From an uncultured Clostridia bacterium (GTDB lineage: Bacteria > Bacillota > Clostridia > Oscillospirales > Ruminococcaceae): DNA of 8,145 bases. A program made the translations under genes and the position numbers. Positions 1 to 6,104 of the stretch are shown in pieces; position 1 is the first letter of the stretch, and every line of letters begins with the position of its first letter. The stretch lies in the NCBI GenBank assembly GCA_947385505.1, contig CANDLP010000091.1:1-8145 (forward strand), given 5' to 3'. Below the pieces are notes generated by a model. It worked only from the letters and a program-made list of their open reading frames with translations, made no database searches and was not told the origin of the DNA.

Positions 1-9
1 GCGGCATGT

Positions 10-42
10 CATTTAAAAAACAGTTTATCTGTTTTTTAAATG
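10..42. repeat. AT-rich perfect inverted repeat (hairpin)
   Basis: A 14-bp perfect inverted repeat (arms 10-23 and 29-42) encloses a 5-nt loop. The arms are A/T-rich, with a six-T run inside the 3' arm on either strand. It lies about 160 nt beyond the stop of the leftward operon, so it could help end that transcript. It lacks the GC-rich stem followed by a U-tract of a classic intrinsic terminator. The hairpin is seen directly; the terminator role is only a possibility. Confidence 0.6.
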
Positions 43-45
43 GTT

Positions 46-173
46 ATTAGTATTACAGACAAAATGCTCCCCCGATTAAATCTCAATTTCTTTGCAATAA
101 ATAACAAAAATATTAAAGATATAATCGGAAGAGCACTTAAATATAATTCTATTTTTCAGCGTCTAATACTAAT
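46..173 (-). ncRNA. Putative structured RNA downstream of rnf-like operon
   Basis: This non-coding stretch folds on itself. The outer stem pairs 46-55 with 164-173 (10/10) and 58-60 with 161-163. The inner stem pairs 62-78 with 122-138 and then 80-84 with 116-120. Read as plus-strand RNA the inner stem has four A-C mismatches (64/136, 70/130, 71/129, 84/116). Read as minus-strand RNA all four become G-U wobbles, giving 17 unbroken pairs plus 5 more after one U-U mismatch. This strand bias suggests that the functional molecule is the minus-strand transcript, either the 3' untranslated region of the upstream operon or a separate small RNA. I recognise no known RNA family, and a decayed mobile-element palindrome is the main alternative. 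Confidence 0.4.
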
Positions 174-216
174 CCCTTTTTGAACTGTGGGTATTACGTC
201 AGTTCAAAATGGGATT
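171..216 (-). repeat. Stem-loop overlapping the operon's last stop codon
   Basis: Arms 171-187 and 200-216 match over 17 bp with a single mismatch (177/210) and a 12-nt loop. The right arm contains the TGA stop (204-206) of the hydrolase-like gene. On the minus-strand transcript no U-run follows, so it is not a textbook terminator. It may stabilise the 3' end of the mRNA or slow translation termination. Bases 171-173 are shared with the outer stem of the neighbouring structure, so the two folds compete at that edge. Confidence 0.5.
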
Positions 217-1412
217 GGTATAAGTCTCTTATAACATTCCTCAGTCTCTTCTTCGCTAAGCGCGCTGTCGTTAATGATTACCGAAACGGAAACGTTTGTT
301 CCTATATATTCCATTGCCTTTCCTATAAGAGTTTCCGTTTTTTCGGGAGCATTGGGAGAAAGACCTATAAACTTATTTTCTCCAACCTCCAAACGGTTTT
401 CAAACTCGCTTGGAGCAATAAAAAGATATATTGTTCCCGTAAAAGTCTTATCATTCAATATCTCGGCAGTTCCCGAAAAGCTCTGACCGTATCCGTTAAG
501 CACGTCTTTTATATCCACCGATACCGCGCTTTTCTTTTCCGAAGCATTATACGAGGCGCTGTAAACGGAAGTAAGGGCTTTGTATCTGTCGTCGGTGAAG
601 CTTCGGTTGTCAAGAATGGTCTGATCATAGGAGGTGAAATCGGGAAAACGAAGCTGTGAAAGGATTACTTCTTCAAATCCCGCCAGCTTAAGTTCTCTTG
701 ACAAATCGGCTGCATATTTTTTTGTTCCGTCAAGAAAAGGATCAAGCCATCTTTTCCCACCGTTGGCGGCGGCCGCATCAAGCCAGAAATAACTGTCGTC
801 CGCAAAACGATATCCCGCATTATCCACAAAAGAAGGAGCGTCATTATCCATCAGCGTATAAATAACTGCCTTAGGAATAAGCCCGCCCGCTTTTATAACG
901 GAAGATATCTGTCCCGCAGGCATGGTTCCCGTTACAAGCTCAGTGTCCTTAATATAATTGATATTGCTTTTATAAAGCAACTTCCCTTCTTTGTTTTTCA
1001 TCGGCACCAAAACCTGTGTATACCCCGACTTTTTTGCTTTATCTATGGCATTATTCAACACAGTAACATTTACTATGTCGTTTTCCGACAAAATATAGGC
1101 TCCGGTTTCGTCCGACAGTTCTTCTTCGGTGGTAACAGGCTCCGTTGTAATTTCAGCGTCGGAGGCGTTTCCGGTAACATCGCTGTCGCTTGCCTGAGGC
1201 GGCGGAGCAGGAGTCCAGCCTTCTATTTCGGTCCCTGTTCCCCCGGACCACAGCTCTATTAAAGGTCCTGCCGCGGAATAACCCACAAAAACAAGAGCCC
1301 CTGCAATAAGAATAAAAATAACGGTTTCCGCCGCTACCTTAGCGCCGGATTTTTTCTTTTTGTACAGCCTGTTTTTACTTCTTTTTATCTTAATTGATTT
1401 ATTGCGTTTCAT
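204..1412 (-). CDS. Membrane-anchored glycoside hydrolase-like protein, probably inactive
   Basis: A 402-residue protein. Residues 1-25 are very basic (cytoplasmic), about 27-50 form one membrane helix, and about 56-102 are an acidic Ser/Thr/Pro-rich linker, so the rest should lie outside the cell. Residues ~104-300 resemble the putative glycosyl hydrolase family once called DUF4015 (PF13200 type): G-K-L-L-Y after a beta strand (~143-147), W-L-D-P-F at 222-226, and E-V-I-L-S-Q-L-R-F-P at 248-257. As I recall the family pattern, acidic residues sit where this protein has Pro137, Asn140, Lys141 and Ser252, so catalysis is doubtful; it may be a binding protein. The start has a near-perfect AGAAGGAG site 8 nt upstream that overlaps the rnfA-like stop, implying translational coupling. 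The family call rests on remembered patterns, and substrate is unknown. Confidence 0.6.
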   Translation of the reverse strand: MKRNKSIKIKRSKNRLYKKKKSGAKVAAETVIFILIAGALVFVGYSAAGPLIELWSGGTGTEIEGWTPAPPPQASDSDVTGNASDAEITTEPVTTEEELSDETGAYILSENDIVNVTVLNNAIDKAKKSGYTQVLVPMKNKEGKLLYKSNINYIKDTELVTGTMPAGQISSVIKAGGLIPKAVIYTLMDNDAPSFVDNAGYRFADDSYFWLDAAAANGGKRWLDPFLDGTKKYAADLSRELKLAGFEEVILSQLRFPDFTSYDQTILDNRSFTDDRYKALTSVYSASYNASEKKSAVSVDIKDVLNGYGQSFSGTAEILNDKTFTGTIYLFIAPSEFENRLEVGENKFIGLSPNAPEKTETLIGKAMEYIGTNVSVSVIINDSALSEEETEECYKRLIPIPF

Positions 1413-1427
1413 ATTAAAAATCTCCTT

Positions 1428-2015
1428 CTAATGCTTGCCCCAAAAAGCGCTTAACGCCAAGGAAATTACCCCGATATAGATCATAGTAATGGGCATACCT
1501 CTGAAAGATTCGGGAACATTTTCGGAATTAAGTCTGTCTTCGGCGGCATAAAGCAGATAGCCCGCCAACAAAAATCCAAGACCTGTACCCAATCCGTATC
1601 CGATATAGCTGGCAAAGGTCCCCCCTATTCTGCTTTGAATAAAAAGAGCGCCCAATACCGCACAGTTAAACACAGACAAATGAACATACTTTTTTACTCT
1701 TTTGAGAATATTCGGAAAAAACATCCATACCAACATCTGGGTGAGAATATATACCGCCGAAACTATAAAAATGTAAATAAAAGGTATCAGTATATTATAG
1801 TACTCCCAAGCCGAAAAATACCTGTCGGTAAGACAAGTCAAAGCGGAGGAAATTGTCGTTACATACACCACTCCGGTAAATATTCCTATAAGATTTTCTC
1901 TTTTTCGAGCGGCGTAAAGAAGCACGTTTACGCCAAGCGCACGCTCAAAGGCGGCATTTTCTATAAATATACCCAAAAGCGCGGCGGCTAAAAATCTTGA
2001 AAATATAGTTTCCAT
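1428..2015 (-). CDS. rnfA: RnfA-like membrane protein lacking one Fe-S cysteine
   Basis: A 195-residue protein with about six membrane helices, the usual length of RnfA/NqrE. In Rnf complexes RnfA pairs with RnfE and together they hold a [2Fe-2S] centre in the membrane through cysteines in each half. The match to RnfA is clear at the C-terminus (N-V-P-E-S-F-R-G, 166-173, where E. coli RsxA has a nearly identical D-V-P-A-P-F-R-G) and at N-C-A-V-L-G (117-122). The second conserved cysteine (Cys118) is therefore kept. At the first, the usual L-G-x-C is L-G-V-N (27-30): Asn30 replaces cysteine. An AAAAGGA-type site lies about 10 nt before the ATG. The gene sits 29 nt after rnfE-like and 15 nt before the hydrolase-like gene in one operon. 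Family identity is secure; an electron-transfer role is not. Confidence 0.85.
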   Translation of the reverse strand: METIFSRFLAAALLGIFIENAAFERALGVNVLLYAARKRENLIGIFTGVVYVTTISSALTCLTDRYFSAWEYYNILIPFIYIFIVSAVYILTQMLVWMFFPNILKRVKKYVHLSVFNCAVLGALFIQSRIGGTFASYIGYGLGTGLGFLLAGYLLYAAEDRLNSENVPESFRGMPITMIYIGVISLALSAFWGKH

Positions 2016-2044
2016 CTATTTTATGTTCCTTTTTAGCTTTTTAA

Positions 2045-2689
2045 TTATTTTTGATCATTATTTTCCGAAGCGGAACGGCTCCTTCTTCTTAAAGCTCTGC
2101 GGTAGACAAATCTGAAAAGCCCGGCCAATACTCCCACTAAAATAAATCCGCCGTAAACGCTTTCCATAGCCGACATCTGAAAAGGAAGAGGAATTATGGT
2201 ATTCCAGAGCATATTATCGGAAATGATATCTCTCAGCGCTCCCACAATAATACAGGAAAGATCGAATCCGATCACAAAACCCGTTATATCCTTAAACATC
2301 ATCGGTACGGAACGAAGAAAAAAACGGCTTTCGGTTTTGGACATTATCAGCGGGTTTGTGACAAGAATAGCCAAGTACAGTGAAACCGATCTTACCGTAT
2401 CAGCGCCGAAAATCAGATTCTCCAGCATTATTACCGGAATATAAATCACTGATGCTATAAGCGCATAAAGCGCTATTCTTACCGAAAATACAATTTTTTT
2501 AGGCAGCAGCCGGCAAAGTCCGGCGGTTGCCATTGTTATAAGAGTGAAAGCCAATGCTATCACCAATGAATTTTCCAGATTTGTAGCAGCTCCTATTACG
2601 GGACCGGCAAACAATCCGCTCATAAGAACCATATTTTGATTTAATATTCCGTCTAAAAGCTTTACTCTTCCGGATTTATTCTGTTCCAT
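2045..2689 (-). CDS. rnfE: RnfE-like membrane protein lacking both Fe-S cysteines
   Basis: A 214-residue protein with about six hydrophobic helices and an Arg-rich cytoplasmic tail (~197-206). It resembles RnfE/NqrD: G-L-F-A-G-P at 25-30 aligns with the usual G-L-C-P, L-V-T-N-P at 109-113 with V-T-N-C, and G-A-L-R-D-I-I at 150-156 with G-S-L-R-E-I-I. RnfE normally gives two cysteines to the intramembrane iron-sulfur centre shared with RnfA. Here these are Phe27 and Pro113, so that centre cannot form in the known way. The two remaining cysteines (59, 146) are elsewhere. An AAGGAAG site precedes the ATG. The gene follows rnfD-like by 21 nt, exactly where rnfG would normally lie between D and E, and precedes rnfA-like by 29 nt. 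It might be taken for RnfA, but the order and the R-D-I-I motif favour RnfE. Confidence 0.8.
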   Translation of the reverse strand: MEQNKSGRVKLLDGILNQNMVLMSGLFAGPVIGAATNLENSLVIALAFTLITMATAGLCRLLPKKIVFSVRIALYALIASVIYIPVIMLENLIFGADTVRSVSLYLAILVTNPLIMSKTESRFFLRSVPMMFKDITGFVIGFDLSCIIVGALRDIISDNMLWNTIIPLPFQMSAMESVYGGFILVGVLAGLFRFVYRRALRRRSRSASENNDQK

Positions 2690-2710
2690 CGGATTCTTCC
2701 TTTTTATATA

Positions 2711-4087
2711 TTATTTTTCCTTGTTTCCCGTTTTATTATTATCGTTCTTCTTAGGCTGCCTTATAGGTCTGTTATTTATTTTTTTAACTTGACTTTCTTT
2801 TGCTGCCTTCACATTACCGGTAATTCTTTTAATTCCGATTCCCTTTCTTAATGCCATTAAAAAGCTTTCCTTTCCGTTTTCCTTTCGGATAGGGCGGTTA
2901 TGTTCGTCTCTGACTATTTTCGGAGGTTTTTTTGACGCTTTGATTATCTTGTTGTCAACCGCGGGCATATTGTAGTTCAAAAGAGGCACAATAATTTCCT
3001 GTGTATCGCCAAGCGACTTTCTTTCCCCGCTCTGCGCTTCTTTTCTGACCCTTTCAAAGCTTCCCGAACTGTTTTTAAGCCATTTAAAGGTGTGCTTTAC
3101 CACAATTATGCTCTTATCGGCAAACAAGTCTATATGAAGAGATACCGCATTGGCTATAAGAAGAACGTAAACAAAGCTTGCCTCCGCAGAGGTCAGATGT
3201 CTGAAAAATACCATCAGTACGCCTATTACAATACCGTAGTATATTTTTCCCAAAAAAGAGTGCGGCAATGTCTGAGGATCATTGGCAAGAAAAATGAGTC
3301 CGAATAAAATATTGCCGCAAATAAGCTCAATAACGATCGAAGCGCTGACATTGTCATACATGGGGAACAAAAACGTACCTGCGGCAAAAACAGCGAATGT
3401 AACCAAAGTTACGGTTGGAGAAAGAGACCTTCTGCACATAAGACAGATGCCGCATACTATAAGTATCAGCACATGTGTGGTACCTATTGCTCCGATAAAG
3501 TTGCCCAGAAAAACATCGGTCACCGACATTTCCTGCGCCGTGCCCAATCTTACCAGATAGCTTTCGAGACCCGACGACAATGTTCCCTCATAAGGCTCAA
3601 ACACCGGTATGGTTTCTCCTATTTTCGGGAACATAAGCACCTGTGACGGCCAGCAGACGGACAAAAAAGCGTAGCTTACGCAGGCGGGATTAAAAATGTA
3701 ATTGTTTTTTCCGCCGAAAATATGTTTAATGCCCATAGCCAAAGCAGCGCCGAAAACAATATATCCGTATCCTATAACGGCGGGCATCATAAGTCCAAGG
3801 CACATACCGCTTACAACGGTTGACAGATCCTTAGGATTATAGATCTTGCCTGTCATTTTACAGAAAAGCCAGTCGGCGACAACACTTACCGCAACGCCTG
3901 CGCCGCAGATAACCAACGCTCTTAATCCCCAGCGCCATACCGCCATTATAAGAAGGGCGCAAAGACACACCAGCTGATCTCCGTAAATTGAGCGGTATTT
4001 TCTGCCGAAAAGCACTCTCTTTCCGTCGCCGGCTATTTTAATATCCTCGCCGTTTTTAGCGGCAAATGTTTTTTCGGAATTTGACAT
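2711..4087 (-). CDS. rnfD: RnfD-like membrane protein without the flavin-attachment motif
   Basis: A 458-residue protein related to RnfD/NqrB, the large membrane subunit of ion-translocating ferredoxin:NAD+ oxidoreductases. Family landmarks: S-T-V-V-S-G with following L-G-L-M-M-P (89-102), K-H-I-F-G-G-K-N-N-Y-I-F-N-P-A (121-135), V-F-L-G-N-F-I-G-A-I-G (192-202), A-N-D-P-Q-T (268-273) and L-L-I-A-N-A-V (309-315). The usual D-x-x-S-G-A-T-P stretch, whose Thr carries covalent FMN, falls in 167-180, where the protein reads T-L-S-S-G-L-E-S; no Thr is in place. After ~330 comes a ~129-residue Lys/Arg/Asn-rich tail with a repeated N-R-P-I-R (397-401, 439-443), unusual for RnfD. It is first in the operon, with AAGAGG close before the ATG. 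Family membership is solid; the enzymatic role is doubtful. Confidence 0.85.
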   Translation of the reverse strand: MSNSEKTFAAKNGEDIKIAGDGKRVLFGRKYRSIYGDQLVCLCALLIMAVWRWGLRALVICGAGVAVSVVADWLFCKMTGKIYNPKDLSTVVSGMCLGLMMPAVIGYGYIVFGAALAMGIKHIFGGKNNYIFNPACVSYAFLSVCWPSQVLMFPKIGETIPVFEPYEGTLSSGLESYLVRLGTAQEMSVTDVFLGNFIGAIGTTHVLILIVCGICLMCRRSLSPTVTLVTFAVFAAGTFLFPMYDNVSASIVIELICGNILFGLIFLANDPQTLPHSFLGKIYYGIVIGVLMVFFRHLTSAEASFVYVLLIANAVSLHIDLFADKSIIVVKHTFKWLKNSSGSFERVRKEAQSGERKSLGDTQEIIVPLLNYNMPAVDNKIIKASKKPPKIVRDEHNRPIRKENGKESFLMALRKGIGIKRITGNVKAAKESQVKKINNRPIRQPKKNDNNKTGNKEK

Positions 4088-4104
4088 ATTACCTCTTTAT
4101 TGTA

Positions 4105-4171
4105 CCTATTAAACGCTTATTTACGCATTTCACGAATAAAACGCAAATATGCGAAAATAAACACAAATAGG
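4105..4171. promoter_or_regulatory. Imperfect ~19-bp repeats upstream of the rnf-like operon
   Basis: The 211-bp spacer between the divergent rnfD-like and mecA-like genes holds two related units, CGAATAAAACGCAAATA (4133-4149) and CGAAAATAAACACAAATA (4152-4169), 19 bp apart. A third, weaker relative begins at 4114. The set is bracketed by CCTATT (4105-4110) and its inverse AATAGG (4166-4171), and CGCTTA occurs at 4114 and 4173. Spacing near two helical turns suits a regulator binding one face of the DNA. I could not pick convincing promoters for either gene; TATTAT at 4221-4226 is a possible -10 without a good -35. The operator role is inferred. Confidence 0.35.
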
Positions 4172-4298
4172 CGCTTAAAAAATTTATTTTAAATCCGGTT
4201 TATTTTTCAGTTTTTGAATATATTATTTACAGACGTTTCAAAGACTCCGCGTTAAACTCCACTATCAGAAATTACCTTTCGGAAAGGAAAGATATAAA

Positions 4299-4886
4299 AT
4301 GAAAATAGATATTCTGTCTAAAACCACTCTTAAGCTTACTCTTACACCGGAAGATATGAGCGAAAACCGCCTTTGTTACGAATCTTTTTCCGAACAGGGA
4401 AGCCGATGCCGCCAGACGTTGGGAAAACTGCTTAAATCCTCCGATAAACCTGAAGGAGCGGCTATGGCGGCAAGGCTCCTCAACAGTGAACGCCGTTTAT
4501 TTGTGGAAGCATTTAAGCGTACCGACGGCGGATGTATGCTTTATGTAAGCGCTTTGGAACGTCAGGGGAAAAAGCTTTTGGACAACAGCTGTCAAGTATC
4601 GCCGATAATATTCAAGCCTTACAGCGAAAAGGATTTGGGATTTGCCTGCCGCTGTCTTAAAAAAGCCGAAAAGGAAGGCGCGGGGTTTCATTCAAAGCTT
4701 TTTTCCGACGGTTCAAATTACCGGCTGGCACTTATTCCGATAAATGTGTGCTACAACAAGCTTTACGAACTTTTAAAAGAATTCGGTGAGGTTTACCGCG
4801 ACGAGCTTACGGCGGCTTTTACCGAGGAGCATTACAGAGTGATTGCCGAAGAGCACGGGGCGGAAAAAGCAGGAAAAGTATTTTGA
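4299..4886 (+). CDS. mecA: MecA-like adaptor protein for the ClpC protease
   Basis: A 195-residue protein resembling MecA, the cytoplasmic adaptor that binds targets and hands them to the ClpC ATPase/ClpP protease; in Bacillus subtilis it controls competence through ComK. The N-terminal domain (1-~85) opens M-K-I-D-I-L-S-K-T-T-L-K-L-T-L like MecA (M-x-I-E-x-I-x-x-x-T-V-K). The C-terminal domain (~103-195) has the MecA order: a D-L strand-helix start, a Y-R-L-A-L strand (141-145), and an ending like the MecA pattern of E-E-x-x-x-x-I-x-E-H-A (176-187). The linker is short, making the protein somewhat smaller than the ~218 residues of B. subtilis MecA. The ribosome site is GGAAAGGAAAG. The gene is divergent from the rnf-like operon and converges on rpe with an 8-nt gap. 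Which proteins it targets cannot be told. Confidence 0.72.
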   Translation: MKIDILSKTTLKLTLTPEDMSENRLCYESFSEQGSRCRQTLGKLLKSSDKPEGAAMAARLLNSERRLFVEAFKRTDGGCMLYVSALERQGKKLLDNSCQVSPIIFKPYSEKDLGFACRCLKKAEKEGAGFHSKLFSDGSNYRLALIPINVCYNKLYELLKEFGEVYRDELTAAFTEEHYRVIAEEHGAEKAGKVF

Positions 4887-4894
4887 TTTATAAA

Positions 4895-5545
4895 TTATTT
4901 TTCTTTTAATTTTTGGATCGCTTCCCTCATATTTTCGGCTCCGAAAATATAGCTTCCGCTTACTAACACATCAGCTCCCGCTTTTTTTACAAGAGGGGCG
5001 GTTTCCATATTTATCCCTCCGTCCACCTCTATCATAAGAGAAGGACGCAGTTCGTCGGCTTTTTCCCTTATCTGCTTTATTTTCGGAAGTGTATAATTAA
5101 GAAATCCCTGTCCCCCGTAACCGGGTTCAACCGTCATTATCAGTACAAGCTCAAGCTTTTCAATAAAAGGGTATATGCTTTCCACAGGAGTAGACGGCTT
5201 TAAAGCTATACCCGCGGCAATACCCGCCTGGTGAAGCATATTTACGGTATGATCCGCATCGCTGTCGCTTTCAATATGGAAGGTTATCAGATCGGAACCG
5301 CCTTTAATGAAATAATCAAGCTGTTTATCAGGTCGGCTCACCATAAGATGAGTATCCATAAAAAAGTTTCCTTTTTTTCCTATTGACTTTTGTACTTCTG
5401 ATCCAAAGGAAATGTTCTCTACGAATTTTCCGTCCATAACATCATAATGTATCCAATCCGCTCCGCTGTTTTTGGCTCTTACCGCCTCTGTGCCGAGTTC
5501 GGAAAGATCCGCCCCCAAAAGCGAAGCGCTTACTTTAATATCCAA
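4895..5545 (-). CDS. rpe: Ribulose-phosphate 3-epimerase
   Basis: A 216-residue TIM-barrel enzyme of the pentose phosphate pathway that interconverts D-ribulose 5-phosphate and D-xylulose 5-phosphate in the cytoplasm, using a metal ion. All signature elements are present: S-A-S-L-L (6-10), H-Y-D-V-M-D-G (33-39, metal/catalytic His33 and Asp35), D-T-H-L-M-V (64-69, His66), M-T-V-E-P-G-Y-G-G-Q (137-146), E-V-D-G-G-I (173-178, catalytic Asp175) and phosphate-binding G-S-Y-I-F (197-201). The length is typical. The start codon is TTG, chosen because an AGAAGG site lies 8 nt upstream and the protein begins at the usual point. It has its own promoter, with no operon partner on the same strand, and its 3' end nearly meets that of the mecA-like gene. 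Confidence 0.96.
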   Translation of the reverse strand: MDIKVSASLLGADLSELGTEAVRAKNSGADWIHYDVMDGKFVENISFGSEVQKSIGKKGNFFMDTHLMVSRPDKQLDYFIKGGSDLITFHIESDSDADHTVNMLHQAGIAAGIALKPSTPVESIYPFIEKLELVLIMTVEPGYGGQGFLNYTLPKIKQIREKADELRPSLMIEVDGGINMETAPLVKKAGADVLVSGSYIFGAENMREAIQKLKEK

Positions 5546-5593
5546 TTATTTTTCCTTCTTTTTTGCTTAATTACCCATAAGGTATACTATATT

Positions 5594-5622
5594 ATTTTAC
5601 TGCATTTTTTTTGATTCGTCAA
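5594..5622 (-). promoter_or_regulatory. Sigma-A promoter for rpe
   Basis: On the minus strand TTGACG (5622-5617) and TAAAAT (5599-5594) are separated by exactly 17 bp, close to the sigma-A consensus. Transcription would begin near 5587, giving a leader of about 42 nt before the TTG start of rpe. Read directly from the sequence; activity is inferred. Confidence 0.7.
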
Positions 5623-5671
5623 GTAAATTTGCATTATTTCGTATTATTTCATAAAATCATTAAAATTTCAC

Positions 5672-5700
5672 TTGCTTTTTACTCTTTTTAGCTGTATAAT
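5672..5700 (+). promoter_or_regulatory. Sigma-A promoter for yajC
   Basis: TTGCTT (5672-5677) and a perfect TATAAT (5695-5700) lie 17 bp apart. Transcription would start near 5707, leaving a leader of about 38 nt that carries the GAAAGGAAAC ribosome site before the yajC ATG. It is divergent from the rpe promoter, with about 50 bp between the two -35 boxes. Confidence 0.75.
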
Positions 5701-5744
5701 ATTAAGAAAACAAGGTAAATTTTTACAAAAGAAAGGAAACTACA

Positions 5745-6086
5745 ATGCTGTTCAGATTATTGGTTGAAACTCCCTCCGCACCAGAAGCCGGGGGAAGCAC
5801 TATTGTGACTTTGCTCACTACTTTGCTTCCCATATTGCTTATGGTAGTTATTTTTTATTTCCTGCTTATCCGACCCGAAAAAAAGAGGTCGAAAAAGATG
5901 AAGGAAATGTTGGATAATCTTCAGGTTGCTGACGAAGTTGTTACCACGGGAGGAATTATCGGACGCGTACTTTCCGTCAAGGAGGACACTGTGCTTATTG
6001 AAACGGGAAGCGACAGAACAAGACTTCGTGTGCTCAGGTCTTCTATTGCGGAAAACAGGACGGTACATGATGAGGTACAGTCTTAA
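5745..6086 (+). CDS. yajC: Preprotein translocase accessory subunit YajC
   Basis: A 113-residue protein of the YajC family, a small single-span membrane protein associated with SecDF and the SecYEG translocon. It has a short N-terminal segment, one membrane helix (~20-42), then the hallmark F-Y-F-L-L-I-R-P (37-44) followed by a basic stretch K-K-R-S-K-K-M-K, and a soluble domain with D-E-V-V-T-T-G-G-I-I-G (63-73), the most conserved part of the family. The length is typical. The ATG is well supported by the AAAGGAAAC site. In many bacteria yajC sits with tgt, secD and secF; here it stands alone next to the dnaN region, which is unusual. It probably forms a single-gene transcript ending at the following hairpin. 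Confidence 0.93.
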   Translation: MLFRLLVETPSAPEAGGSTIVTLLTTLLPILLMVVIFYFLLIRPEKKRSKKMKEMLDNLQVADEVVTTGGIIGRVLSVKEDTVLIETGSDRTRLRVLRSSIAENRTVHDEVQS

Positions 6087-6104
6087 CTTTCTATAATGTT
6101 TTTT

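Noticed and set aside
124..136. A 13-base match to the other Illumina adapter (ATCGGAAGAGCAC), suggesting an internal chimera.
   Set aside because: The bases before and after do not continue the adapter, and most of the 13-mer pairs with 62-78 in an extended inverted repeat, so it is more simply explained as native sequence.
180..659. A plus-strand open frame across the end of the hydrolase-like gene.
   Set aside because: It has no ribosome site or family-like sequence and lies antisense to a coding frame that has a good start, membrane anchor and family motifs.
4099..4104. TACAAT on the minus strand as the rnfD-like -10 box.
   Set aside because: Transcription would start at the ribosome binding site itself, too close to the ATG.
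5757..6068. A minus-strand open frame opposite yajC.
   Set aside because: It is antisense to a firmly identified YajC and its translation resembles nothing; it is a by-product of the codons on the other strand.
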